Below, in pieces: positions 34,013 to 46,380 of a stretch of 64,000 nucleotides of DNA. Below the pieces are notes generated by a model that was not told where the DNA came from, searched no databases, and saw nothing but the letters and a program-made list of their open reading frames with translations. Each line of letters begins with the position of its first letter. The first letter of the stretch is position 1. This DNA comes from Escarpia spicata. Taxonomy: Eukaryota > Annelida > Polychaeta > Sabellida > Siboglinidae. The position numbers and the translations under genes were made by a program. Location: the NCBI GenBank assembly GCA_963995525.1, contig OZ023206.1:66921823-66985822 (forward strand). The letters are read 5' to 3'.

Positions 34013-35916
34013 ACACAGCGTTCCAATAATCAATTATGATTCCTATTGAAATGTATCGTAACTTAGAAAATGAGTGTAGTCAATTATGATCAAGATATTT
34101 CTGGCAAGTAATCATTATTACAATCCTGTGATAATGGTTACAGGCTGTACATCAAATAATGTCATTTATAATAATAAAATAAATATTGCACTCCACAGAA
34201 ATTGTAGCTACCAGTTCAACATAAACTTTCACTAACACAGTCAAATAGAAGGGAACACATCAGATAATATGAAAGGGATACTGAATTGTCAGTGAACATA
34301 ACAATATTACTTTGTTTCTTTTGTCTTGGAAGCTCGAGTAGTTTTACCTCATTATTGACGCATCCTATAACAAATCTTGTGACACGATACCACTTAATCA
34401 CGAATAACGCTATGATCTCATGGCATTAATTTTTACCGAACATGATGCCTTTGTTTAATGATACAAATAACACAACTAGTAATGTATTTACTTTGCCTAG
34501 ACAACATCGAACATGACATGTGTTCATGTTGACGTTCTAAAATGTAAAAAAACTTAGCTTCTGCTATATTTTATGTTTCTTACAAAATCCAATGCAGACA
34601 ATTTGCAGCAATAATCTTGACATTTACCTTAAACCAAAATCCAACCAGTCTTGATTTTTTTACTTTTAGTCAGTTTATAAAACGCAAAAGAAAGAAAGTG
34701 CCCGCAGCAGGCCATAAACGTGCTTTTAGAATTTACTATTGTACATGACTGACACGTCGCCCACTTGACTGTGAGATACCCTTGTAGATTATGTCCAATC
34801 AATTAGCGAATTAACAACCGCTGGCACGTGGAAACAATTATTCGTCTTTTTTGCCGTTTTATCTTAAAATAGCATATTATGTGAAAAACAAGTTTATTTG
34901 GAGTTGAGGAACGTCATATATAGTGTATGGGGCATGTTGACTCATTGGTAATTTGTATTTAAACAAACCAATGCTTCAATTTGTTATTATCTAAACTCTA
35001 GCAGCCAACTGACAATATAACAACTACTATTTAAAAATCTTCTCCAAAAAAAATCAAGTCCACTGGCAATCTTAGGGGTCATCTCAGAACATCGATGTCA
35101 GATATTAGACAAAATTACTTTATTTTTGGGAGGGGGTCTAAGACAATTTCATCTGGCCTCACACGTAGCTGTTTCGTTTTCGACTTTAGTCCCCCTCACT
35201 TTGACCACTACTTACCTAAAAAAGCCGTTGCTTGGCGTATGTATCAATTTGGATAATGGACACATAGTGGAATAATCTGACAGCGGGATATTTTTGTACA
35301 TAAGTACTTTTGTGAACAAATACTTTAAAATTTTACTTAAGTACTTTCTTGGAGGGATACTTGTACCTTTACTTAGTTACTTTATTGAAGTACTTGTACC
35401 AGCTCTGAGTAAGGGCTCTTTTAGAATAGTGTATGTACATATTTTGAGTCAATGACATACAAAGTACATGCGTATACCAAATGTCCTATTGTAAAGGTGA
35501 GAATTTTGATAGTCAAGTCTACTGCTAACAAGAGCCAGTGGAAGATGACGTGAAGGCAATCCCATACTGGATCAGAGAGTGATTTTTATCTGAGGTTGCC
35601 TGGGGTAGCTAAACAAATATACATAACAAAATGGGCCAAGAGGCCCTGAACTCCTTTGGACTAATACGTCGATATGTGACCCCGGTTGACCAAATGAGTG
35701 ATAAGTCGTACAATTTTAACATTGTTTTCTTACATTCTTGTAAAGGTTGGGTAGGGTGCTTTACGCGGTTTCAAAAATTATGACTGCTACAAAAATTGGC
35801 AAAGTTATGGAGCATTGAACATGGCAGGGGTCAAAAAGGCTGTTGAAGTTTTACATTATATATGCAAATGGTTGCATGGAAATATTACATGCATGACATT
35901 CAAATGTGGCACAAAC
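34013..35916 (+). repeat. Dispersed repeat, plus-strand copy (unit A)
   Basis: This is the large non-coding repeat that appears inverted at 26036-26896 and 640-2475. It includes the fold-back-related 'ggggtcatctcagaacatcg' at 35075, where unit B has its LINE insertion, and the 'ccaagaggccctgaactcct' block. A plus-strand peptide NYDCYKNWQSYGALNMAGVK occurs near 35785-35850, related to the 1921-2202 ORF. Copies: 44027-45100 with 49135-49989 (B), and 57767-59689 (C). Confidence 0.7.
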
Positions 35917-36070
35917 AACCGTCAACATGCAACCACTAAAACCCCAGAACAACCGTCAATATGCAACCACTAAAACCCCAGAACAACCGTCAACATGCAA
36001 CCATTAAAACCCCAGAACAACCGTCAACATACAACCACTAAAACCCCAGAACAACCGTCAACATGCAACC
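35917..36070. repeat. 34-bp minisatellite, 4 units plus 18 nt (unit A)
   Basis: Unit AACCGTCAACATGCAACCAC-TAAAACCCCAGAAC. Four full copies with three single-base variants are followed by a partial copy that runs into 'ggtactcggcagg'. Confidence 0.95.
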
Positions 36071-36407
36071 GGTACTCGGCAGGATGGCCCTACTCTCCTG
36101 TCAGCCTGGCCACATTTAACCTGCATATAATATACATATTACATGGGTGTCAATCAATTGACAAACAATAGAATTATTGATTATACTTTACTGATTATAA
36201 ACAACATCTTAATGTATCACGCATGCATTGTATCATGGAATAAACCAGCTAAAGCGCTATATACACATAATTATATACAAACAGGTAATCTGAGGTTAAG
36301 CAAGAATGACACAATATATACATCCAATCTACTGTGGATTACAACCACCAGCAATATAGAACACTGGCAAAAATAATGCCATCATCTAGCGATTAACAGC
36401 GAATACA

Positions 36408-36737
36408 ATGTTCGCACAATCATTACCAACTACCGGTAAATGCAATTCACATGAAAGCTACGTACCAAACAGGTTTCATACAAATCTTGTTCTTACCGCA
36501 TTATATAAAAAAGATGTGTTGTTTAATGTCGCCCAACACAGCTTAACGAGGCAAAATAGAAAGTTATCGCAAACAAGAAATACAGCCTTACATTTAAGTT
36601 ACAACTACAACTCACAGGGCATGATGATCGACGTGGACACATACAAAGATAATACATCTTACCAACCTCAGGGTGTCCCAGTACAACTAACTACTGAAGG
36701 TGTGATCCATGTTCACACTTGCTGTGACCTTTTTTGA
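36408..36737 (+). other. 109-aa ORF present in all three units (A copy)
   Basis: The frame starts MFAQSLPTTGKCNSHESYVP and includes FHTNLVLTALYKKDVLFNVA and YNSQGMMIDVDTYKDNTSYQ. Copies are 50447-50776 (B) and 60181-60519 (C, three residues longer because of one lost T). I recognise no family, signal peptide or membrane segment. Of the differences I can see between copies, about half or more change an amino acid (Q to L, N to D, D to E, H to N) and only a few are silent, so there is no sign of purifying selection. It is most likely a chance frame in duplicated repeat DNA. Confidence 0.3.
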
Positions 36738-36739
36738 CA

Positions 36740-38989
36740 TTCGATAGCTTTGAACAACAGAGCATATTGAAGGCGACTTCAGAGGACTTCTTCTGGTATC
36801 TGCCCAGAAGTGGGAAGATTTCCCGAACATATTCGGAAACGTATAAAAAAGGTTTTATCCCTTGAAAATATATTTCAACCAACTCCAGTTTATGTTACAA
36901 ATAAGTTATTATATATCTATCGTATAGTACTATACACATCAAACACATACAACCAATTATTTTTGGTAAATGCGTGAAATTTCAAATAGTACCTGTCAAA
37001 TTTCAAATAGTACCCGTCTTGGTCCATGGAGCTAACTGCTACAAGTTGTTTAAATTGACTAATCAACACAATTAATTAAGTGATGTTATAATCTTATATA
37101 TATAGTCTGCATGTTTAACTCATATGACATGTACAAATCAAGAACATGCCTTATTATTTAAATGTACACACATGTATATATGCAAAAGTATGTTTTTAGA
37201 AAGCACACAAAAACAGCAATCAAACTATGATATATATGTGATGACATTTCAGAAAAAAATCACAGTACCATAGTAAAGGAATATTTGATTGTAGATTAAA
37301 AAATAAGAGGCAGTTTGAAATCTTGGTTGTCTATGAATATTAAGCCTAAGACATTAAGCTAATTGTAATAATTATATTATAAATAAAATAATGGACTCTT
37401 AAAGTTTTTGCTTTGTACAATGCACATCCATACCAACACTTACAAATCTTCTAGCTATAAATAAAAAAAATTACTGTTGCAGAAGCCATCACAAGAATAT
37501 ATAAAAATGCTAGAATAGATTGATATTTAATTTATAGTAAATAATATGAATTTATTTATGATTTACCTTTTTAATAATCTATGTTTTCATAACAAGCCAG
37601 TTTGATCAAAAAATTCTCAAATTTCTGCATTTGGAAATGGGATATCTCTGGAAGTAATTATGCTATATACAAATAAGGTTTTCAGTGTTGCATTCAGCAG
37701 ACACAGCTGTGTGAAATTATCAGACAATTTTAAAATCATCTATAGTTTGAAAGAGATAAGCATATTTGTTGCAAACAATTCTTTAAAAAATAAAATATAC
37801 AAAAAAATGATATGATCATCTTACAATAAAATGTATACAGAACATGGACATTAAAGAATCATAATTATATATATATATATATGTGTGTTCCAAAAAGAAT
37901 GGCAGTGTTTCCAAATGTGCTAATGTTGGCTCAAAATGGTGGCCAATTTGTTTGTTACCATGGAAACAGGGGTTTGGCCTGAAAAAAGTTCAATATATTT
38001 TTACCCAGTATGATCCATTCCATACTTTGGACAGACAAAATTGCACAATTTCCACAAATAAAAAAATTATCCTATCTACCTGTTGTGTCTGGCCTTATCA
38101 TATGGCATGTCAATAAACATTGTAAAGATGGTCAGTTTTAAGGGGAAGTAAGAAAGCAGATGGTTTTACTGTATAAAAAAACAGTTTGGCTCCTGATATC
38201 AATCATCATGACTGTATTATTAAGACATTCCAATATTATATCAAAGTTTTCATTTACACTATAACGATGAAGCGTATAATTGAGTTTCGATATATCACGC
38301 TTTGCCCAGAAACCTTACATATATATACAGTATACATTATATGATATAATAATATTCAATAATTCAGAATGCATACACACAAACACTATACCACTGTTAC
38401 TGATTTCATTGTTGTGCAACCTGGAGAAAGCTTGCTTTTGGCCATCATGCAGCGAGGACATCAAGCTGAAATAAATGGAAAAGAACACAGTAAAAATACA
38501 ATGTGTGTGGCTAGTAAATAAATAGTAATATAATATTATACTGTCAATAAAAAAATAGAGCATTTGAACAATTGTTTATAGTCTGGATAATTACTTAGCA
38601 AAGTTTAAGTATCTTAGTCTGGGTATTCCTTCCTTCCGAATAGTGATCACAGTCATTATTGACTTTTCTATCACTGTATATTTTCTTACTTTTTTGTTCA
38701 AGTGACAGCGTAATGGCCAAGGCCTCTTTTTGTACCTGTATTTAAGTAGAAATAATGAAAAAGGTAGGACATTCTCTCGAACTCAAAGCATGCATATGTT
38801 AGAATGACAAATTGCCTTCAGTTGGTTACACCCACAACTGATGTTCTGTCGGTGCTGGTAATTCAGTTCCATGTTGAAAATAAATAGATATAGTTGCGTC
38901 ATTATATCCTTGTGTCAAATTAATTAAATTGTACGTTTCTACACCGCATATCAGGAAAGAAACATTGGGGTCATTGCATCTGAAAAAAT
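36740..38989. other. AT-rich non-coding end of unit A
   Basis: No gene is recognised. It contains a TA microsatellite at 37867-37882 and 'ggcagtgtttccaaatgtgc...aaaatggtggccaatttg' at about 37900-37950. Copies in B are 50780-53019 and in C are 60520-63403 (interrupted). Confidence 0.5.
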
Positions 38990-39727
38990 CAGTGGGTAGA
39001 GCTTTGGACTCTCGACCAAGAGAACCCGGGTTCTAATCCTGTGCTATGTTGTCAAACCTTAAGCGAGTTTGTTCACTGTTTAGTTCACTCAGATGTATGA
39101 ATGAGTACCTGGCTACAGACAGTGGTGGATATCTGTGTACGTATAATCTTTGCGCATTAATTGCATCATTGCTGGATGCTTGCAAGAATGGTCAAGATGG
39201 TGTTTGATTGAACATGTCTGCCAGGGAGTGAAGTGTAAAGCGCTTGGAGTAGTCCTGAGGACTGAATACTGCGCTATATAAGAACTTACCTTTTTTACAA
39301 TTGTTATAAAACTGGAATTCAAATAAAAGGTTTACTTTATTATTATAAATGATATTATTTGATATAACCATTATCATAGGATTGTAATAATGATTACTTG
39401 CCAGAAATATTTTGATCATAATTAAATACACTAATTTTCAAAGTTATACATTTCAATAGGAATCATAACTACTACTGTACTTAATTGAGTCATGCTGTAT
39501 CTAATGTTGCTCCACGCATATATCACTGTTCTGTCCATAGACGTGATTGACCTCAACTCCATATAAACTTGTTTTTTACATAATATGCCATTTAAAGAAA
39601 AAACAGCAAATGTTAACATCAGGTTGATAACATAGTTTAATAAATAACAACCAGACACATCACTGGAATAACCTGTGTAATACCATTACCAACTGTATTG
39701 CTAATCGTACTGCTATTTCTCCTTCAG

Positions 39728-39811
39728 CTTGAGTTGCTGTAACTTGGACATCCATCCGATGACACAGCTGTGTGATGCACTGAAGCAGAACACAACACTC
39801 CAGCAGCTAGA
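39728..39811 (+). CDS. LRR exon 5, in tandem unit B
   Basis: This is the unit-B copy of exon 4: 84 nt, phase 2, acceptor CTTCAG and donor GTAAGT intact. The peptide runs LSCCNLDIHPMTQLCDALKQ, then NTTLQQL. Compared with unit A there are a Trp-to-Cys, a Leu-to-Pro (CTC to CCG) and an Arg-to-Gln change. The proline lies in the helical or convex part and could strain the repeat. An inverted 21-nt copy of part of this exon occurs 420 nt downstream at 40178-40198, at the end of a truncated LINE, and it carries the B-specific CCG. Confidence 0.82.
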
Positions 39812-39948
39812 GTAAGTTCACTCAATTTTATCATGTTACATAAAACTCTTTCTTTTTCCACATTCCGTGATATCACCAATACTAGAAATATAACGGTTTT
39901 ATCATCTATTGCACTATCATAGACTCAGGGAGATTCCTCAAGGTGTGA

Positions 39949-40203
39949 TTTAACAAGATTTAACAAGATTGCCATCCAGAAAATTACTCTGGATGGCAGT
40001 TGGACAAGGAAGCCTTTTGGCTTATCGAGAGTCCAATACTTTTTATCTACATGTATCCCGCCTTTTTAAGGTGTGTGTCGATTTTATTTTTAAACATATT
40101 CACGCTACTAGCACCAACACAATCAGGAGATAATCTGTTCCATTCATTTAACAGTCCTTTGTGAGAATGAGAACTTTCGGATGGATGTCCAAGTTACAAC
40201 AAA
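39949..40203 (-). mobile_element. Truncated CR1-like LINE 3' end, unit B only, with exon-derived junction
   Basis: Reverse-oriented copy of the last about 230 nt of the LINE at 28826-31326 (tail repeats 'taacaagatt', then 'gacaaggaagcc', 'ctgttccattcattta'). It is absent from A and C, which read straight through 'ctcaaggtgtgtgat'. The flanks 'aaggtgtgat' and 'aaagtgtgtgat' look like a slightly altered target duplication. At its truncated 5' end LINE similarity stops at ...aactttc (40178), and 40178-40198 is an exact inverted copy of LRR exon 5 (39738-39758). Confidence 0.85.
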
Positions 40204-40554
40204 AGTGTGTGATGGGGAACAGTAAATATGTTTCTTCACCAAAAGTGTATTCAATTTTTACCTTTACATTTGATATAAGGGAGTTATGTCAGAACATTTA
40301 TGTCCTACCACATAAGAAATAACTTCCATCTAGCTGGCCTCAGCCCTCATTCTTTTTCTCCCCGAAGAAACACAAGACTTCAGGAGCTAACATAAGTATT
40401 CACTCTAAATATAATGCGAAAGAACAAAAAAAGGTCATACATAATAGCTACGAGGCAGCAATTTCAGCATATTTTGGGCAACGCGGCATAGAAAAACGGC
40501 GAGGCGGCCCGCCTTGCTTGTAATAAGCCACTGTTACCAGGGGAAACACTGAAC

Positions 40555-40888
40555 ACATTTTGTATGGTTGTTTGTTAACTTTTTAGTCCAACATAATACC
40601 GTCTACCCTCTTCTGTGTTCTCACCCTGGTATGCACCCTGTTCTGTGTTTCCTTAATACTTCCTCCATCATCGCACCATGTACCTCCAAGTATACAAAGC
40701 AGTTCACTTGTTTAATGGTCTTTCCATCAAAAGGTACATCCAGATCCACTTCATGTTCATCCATTCAAATGACTAGCTTTCTCCAGACTCAATCAGAGAC
40801 CATGTTTTATGACGGTGTTGCCGTTTTCTTACAATGTTTTCCCTTGTTCGTGTTTTTATCAGCCCCAACAGCTATATTGTCTATAGTA
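40555..40888 (-). mobile_element. RTE-like LINE, RT C-terminal fragment (unit B)
   Basis: Unit-B copy of the fragment at 28060-28390, with only a few base differences. It is carried by the tandem duplication, not independently inserted. Confidence 0.65.
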
Positions 40889-41635
40889 GTAAAATTTGCC
40901 AGTTAGTAGACAGTTTATTGTATTGTATTTTGTGTTTACTGTTGATTTCTTGTTTGATACTGACAGCCTACAATCCAGATTTGTAATAGTATAATAAGTA
41001 AACTTTATGTGAATGGACTGATTTTTGGGTTGTTTTAGGGGTGATTTGGTTCTGGCGCGTTTTATGTAAGTTGATTACAGATTCACCATCCTGTTTTGAA
41101 CTGGTTGTTATGGAAGCTAAGGCTGAAATAGTGCCTTAGGCTGATTTGATCGCAGATATAACCATGGCATTATATTCTGGTATATCTCAAATAATACCTC
41201 GCACAGTTATCAGCAATAAAAACGTTTAGAAATCGTGAAAATAATCAATGATTGTGGAGCGGGAAAATCTGAATGGACTACACCTGACACATGCGCAGCT
41301 TCCAAACATGAACAGCCATGTACAGTACAATACCTGTGTTGTGTAGCATATTTCCATCTACACGGTATTGGAAGAATTCGAAATCTTCTAGATAGGAAAA
41401 TGACAGAGATGATGGTGCATACCCACGTGACGTCTCGTCTTGACAACGGAAATGGCCTGCTTTATGGGATTTCTGACCATATCCTCACCAGACTCCAGAG
41501 AGTACAGAATGCTGCAGCCCGTCTCATAACCAGAACTAAGAAGCATAACCACATCACTCCTGCTCTAATTGCGCTTCACTGGTTGGCGATTAAACAGTGC
41601 ATTGAGTACAAACTACTCCTGCTTACATTCCGCAG
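40888..41635 (+). mobile_element. Shared segment plus L2-like C-terminal piece (unit B)
   Basis: This is the uninterrupted composite: non-coding segment (as 21205-21640), then L2 peptide HVTSRLDNGNGLLYGISDHI and following (134-aa frame 41235-41639). It is joined at 41636 to the YADD LINE. Confidence 0.85.
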
Positions 41636-44026
41636 TTAAACAAGTCAGAAAACTGAAACGAGATGCCAAAGCAGATTATTACAAGTTAGAATTTAATAAA
41701 CATAAAGAAGACACTAAAAAAACATGGGAAACTATTGCTGATGTAATGAATAAATGCAGAATCCCAAAAAAATTACCAACTCACCTTAATAAAAAAACGG
41801 AATCAAGCTAACAGATAAAAACAAAATAGCAAATCAATTCAACACCTTTTTTCTAAACGTTGGTCCAAATCTTGCTAATAAAATCGATACTGAAGGAAAA
41901 CCTAACTTCAAAACTTATATAGGCAAGAAGAAAGTAGAGACAATTTTCACATTTATACCAATTATCGAAGAACAAATGAAAACAATTATAAATAAACTAA
42001 AACATAAGAAAAGCTCTGGATATGACAGCATTTTTCAAATTTTATTAAAAGCTTCAGTCAGTGCCTTAGCCAAGCCAATTACTTGCATAATTAATCAGTC
42101 ACTGACAACAGGAAGATTTCCCAATAAATTGAAAATGGCGAAGATTGTTCCTATTTTCAAGAAAGATGATGAACACGATATTAATAACTACATACCTATA
42201 TAACTTTTACCTTCTGTATCTAAAGTGTTTGAAAAAGCAGTTCATGCACAACTATTTAAATATTTCACTATAAATAACCTCTTATGTGTAAATCAGTATG
42301 GATTCAGAGAAGGTTATTCTACTGAATTAGCATTAACCGAAATTGTAGATCGAATATATTTAGATCATGATGAAAAAAAACTACCTATATCAATATTCCT
42401 AGATTTGTCAAAGGCCTTTGACACTATTGACCATGCAATTCTCATCAGCAAGCTAACACATTACGGCATAACAAATGTAGAGTTAGATTGGTTCATAAGT
42501 TACTTATACAACAGACAGCAATATGTTGAAGTTAACAATGTTCAATCATCTGCAGAAACAATAATCGCAGGAGTCCCTCAAGGGTCAATATTAGGACCTC
42601 TACTATTCTTAATATATATAAATGATTTAGCATTGGCTAGTACAAAATTTACACCCATCATGTATGCTGATGACACCACCCTGCTCAGCACGTTGGATAA
42701 CTTCACAAATAACCATACAACTAACTCAACATCTAATGAAATAAATTCGGAATTAACCAAGATAACGGACCGGCTAGCAGTGAACAAGCTCTCACTCAAT
42801 GTAAGCAGAACGAAGATGATGATTTTTCATAGTAAGCAAAGAAAATAAAAAATAGCGACATTCCTAATATTGAGGTAAACAGTATTCCAATTGAACAGGT
42901 AACACACTTTAAATTTCTTGGTATTCTCATAGACACGAATCTAACATGGTCTTCTCATCTCAATTTACATAGCCAACAAATTGTCAAGGATATGTGGACT
43001 TATATCTAGATTAAGACATTCTGTTCCAGTGTACATCAAGAAAATAATCTACAGTTCACTATTTTATCACACCTAAATTATGGAATAACAGCATGGGGTC
43101 TTAATGTAGAACCACGAATAAGTAAGTTGCAAAAAAAGGCTGTCAGAGCAGTATCAAACAGTCAATATAATTCCCATACTGCACCTCTGTTTAAGAAATT
43201 TGAATTACTAAAGGTAGGCGACATCTATAAACAATCATGTCTCAAACTTTTTTTAAACATGAAAACGGTAACCTCCCAGGATACTTCCAAAACATGTTTC
43301 AAACACAGGAAAATACAATTATAAGATTAAGAAGGACCAGATGGGCACCTCAACGTTTTAATAAACAACAATAATTATGATATTCAAGTAAAACATACAA
43401 ATTCGAAGTATTGCTGCCTTTGCATCAGACATGAAATTCCTAAAATAATCCAAGAAAACTTTCTTCCAAAAATTGTACTTGAAAAAATTAAAAGTAATTC
43501 ATACCAAGACTTTATAAACTATGCAACAAAATATATAATTAGCAAATATATATCACAATGTAACATTCAGAATTGCTCTATATGCTAGCCAAATGGACCA
43601 TATCTACAGTAGACATTTTATAATATAAAACTTGTTATTAGTTATACTCTAGTATGTGTTAGATTATGTTTGTAAATGTAGGTTAGGCTAGTTTTGTTTC
43701 GGTTAACTGACAATAATGACGTCAGTGTGTTTAGAGACAGTCGTGATAATTATTGATATCAATATTTGCAAATTATGGTATTACTTGTTTTATTACTTTT
43801 TTGTACTTCAATTAATTTACAGTTACTATTTGTTTTATAAGTTATATCTATACAGACATATTTATTATATATTCATCATGGTGGCCTGCACGTCAGCGAT
43901 CTTGTAGGTCTTAGTGCAGGTCTCCATAGATCAATCATCATGTACACTTATTATAATGTATAAACTGTATTATTATGTACATAATTGATCTGAAATAAAT
44001 GTATCTATCTATGTATATATATATCT
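41636..44026 (+). mobile_element. 5'-truncated LINE with YADD RT (unit B copy)
   Basis: Same element as 31645-34012, with the block deleted in A still present but reading NYIPI-stop-LLPSVSKVFEKAV. The stop is shared with C and so is ancestral. The 207-aa RT frame 42225-42848 keeps YADD and PQGS. It ends in a TATC/TA tail before 'taacacagcg'. Confidence 0.88.
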
Positions 44027-46380
44027 AACACAGCGTTCCAATAATCAATTATGATTCCTATTGAAATGTATCCTAACTTAGAAAATGAGTGTAGTCAATT
44101 ATGATCAAGATATTTCTGGCAAGTAATCATTATTACAATCCTGTGATAATGGTTACAGGCTGTACATCAAATAATGTCATTTATAATAATAAAATAAATA
44201 TTGCACTCCACAGAAATTGTAGCTACCAGTTCAACATAAACTTTCACTAACACAGTCAAATAGAAGGGAACACATCAGATAATATGAAAGGGATACTGAA
44301 TTGTCAGTGAACATAACAATATTACTTTGTTTCTTTTGTTTTGGAAGCTCGAGTAGTTTTACCGCATTATTGATGCATCCTATAACAAATCTTGTGACAC
44401 GATACCACTTAATCACGAATAACGCTATGATCTCATGGCATTAATTTTTACCGAACATGATGCCTTTGTTTAATGATACAAATAACACAACTAGTAATGT
44501 ATTTACTTTGCCTAGACATCATCGAACATGACATGTGTTCATGTTGACGTTCTAAAATGTATAAAAAAACTTAGCTTCTGCTATATTTTATGTTTCTTAC
44601 AAAATCCAATGCAGACAATTTGCAGCAATAATCTTGACATTTACCTTACACCAAAATCCAACCAGTCTTGATTTTTTACTTTTAGTCAGTTTATAAAACG
44701 CAAAAGAAAGAAAGTGCCCGCAGCAGGCCATAAACGTGCTTTTAGAATTTACTATTGTACATGACTGACACGTCGCCCACTTGACTGTAAGATACCCTTG
44801 TAGATTATGTCCAATCAATTAGCGAATTAACAACCGCTGGCACGTGGAAACAATTAATCGTCTTTTTTGCCGTTTTATCTTAAAATAGCATATTATGTGA
44901 AAAACAAGTTTATTTGGAGTTGAGGAACGTCATATATAGTGTATGGGGCATGTTGACTCATTGGTAATTTATATTTAAACAAACCAATGCTTCAATTTGT
45001 TATTATCTAAACTCTAGTAGCCAACTGACAATATAACAACTACTGTTTAAAAATCTTCTCCAAAAAAAATCAAGTCCACTGGCAATCTTACGGGTCATCT
45101 GTATGTGGTGATTTCAATATAGATTTGTTTAAATGTGATAGTCATAGTGGAACCAAGCTATTTGTAGATCTTATGTACAGTCTTGGTCTATACCCTTTAA
45201 TTAATAGACCTAGCAGAATTACTACTACCTCTGCAACCCTTATAGACAAAATTTTTACTTCTGAACTTGAGTGCAAGATTGATAGTGGTCTATTAGTAAA
45301 TTATATCAGTGATCATCTTCCTGTATTTGCTCTGTGCCATTGTACTGTAAAACGTAACGTGAACGAACATTCTAACAAGTGTATTCGTCATCTTAGCAAA
45401 GAAAACATCAATGCATTGAAGTGTAACTTAATGCAACATTCTTGGCATACTGTTATCGGTAGTGAAAATGCAAATATAGCATATGACAACTTTCTTCATG
45501 ATTTTACACAAATGTACAACAAACATTGTCCTGTGTCAACTGTACGACCTAAAGTATTAACAATTAGTTTTAAAAAAACGTGGTTTACTAAAGGACTCAG
45601 AAACGCATGTATCAAGAAAAATCATTTGTATAAAGCATTTCTGTCATCCAGATCAATTATCTCGGAAACTAGATATAAATCATACAAAAATAAATTAACA
45701 GGTATTCTCAGATCCACTAAGAAACAATATTATAGCAGTTTACTCGCACAGAAGAAAAATGACATTGCTGGCACCTGGAAAGTACTTAAAACTGTAATGG
45801 GAACACCTCGCTTAGGAAATCACTACCCAGATCAGTTTGTTAATGATGGCATAGCCATTAGTAATAAGGAAGATGTAGCGAACATGTTTAACAATTATTT
45901 TACTAATATCGGTCCGGAGCTGTCAAAGGATATAACGGCACCAACAAATGTTTCTATTTATGACTACCTAGAAAACAGAAACAGTAACAATTTATTTCTA
46001 ACTCCAGTTAATGAAGATGAAGTTATCCGAGCTGTGAACAATTGGGAAAGTAAAACATCCACAGATTGCGAAGACATAAGTATGCATTTGGTCAAAGAAG
46101 TTATTAACTCCATTGCAAAACCTATCACTTATATTTGTAATCTATCTTTCACTTCTGGAGTATTCCCGGAGAAAATGAAAATAGCAAAGGTTATCCCACT
46201 CTTTAAGTCTGGGGATAAGTATATGTGCACTAATTATAGGCCTATTTCACTATTACCACAATTCTCAAAAATATTAGAAAAATTGTTCAGTTCTCGTTTA
46301 GATAGCTTTATTACCAAACACAAACTAATAAACCCAAGCCAATATGGATTTCAAAAAAATATGTCAACATGTCACGCACT

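Larger units (their letters stand above)
26397..38989 (+). repeat. Tandem unit A (12.6 kb)
   Basis: First of three head-to-tail units. Order: SINE, dispersed repeat, LRR exon 4 (27508), minus-strand LINE fragment (28060), shared segment plus L2 piece interrupted by a CR1-like LINE (28826-31326), YADD LINE (31645-34012), dispersed repeat, 34-bp minisatellite (35917), 109-aa ORF (36408), AT-rich end. It alone keeps 26877-27247, which B and C have lost. The unit ends '...gaaaaaat' before CAGT. Confidence 0.9.

Noticed and set aside
35917..36070. Short regularly spaced repeats resembling a CRISPR array
   Set aside because: The 34-bp units are directly abutting with no spacers, in a eukaryotic context. 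It is a minisatellite.
36408..36737. 109-aa ORF conserved in three units as a functional gene
   Set aside because: Conservation reflects recent duplication. Many of the visible differences change amino acids, and there is no motif, splice or promoter evidence.
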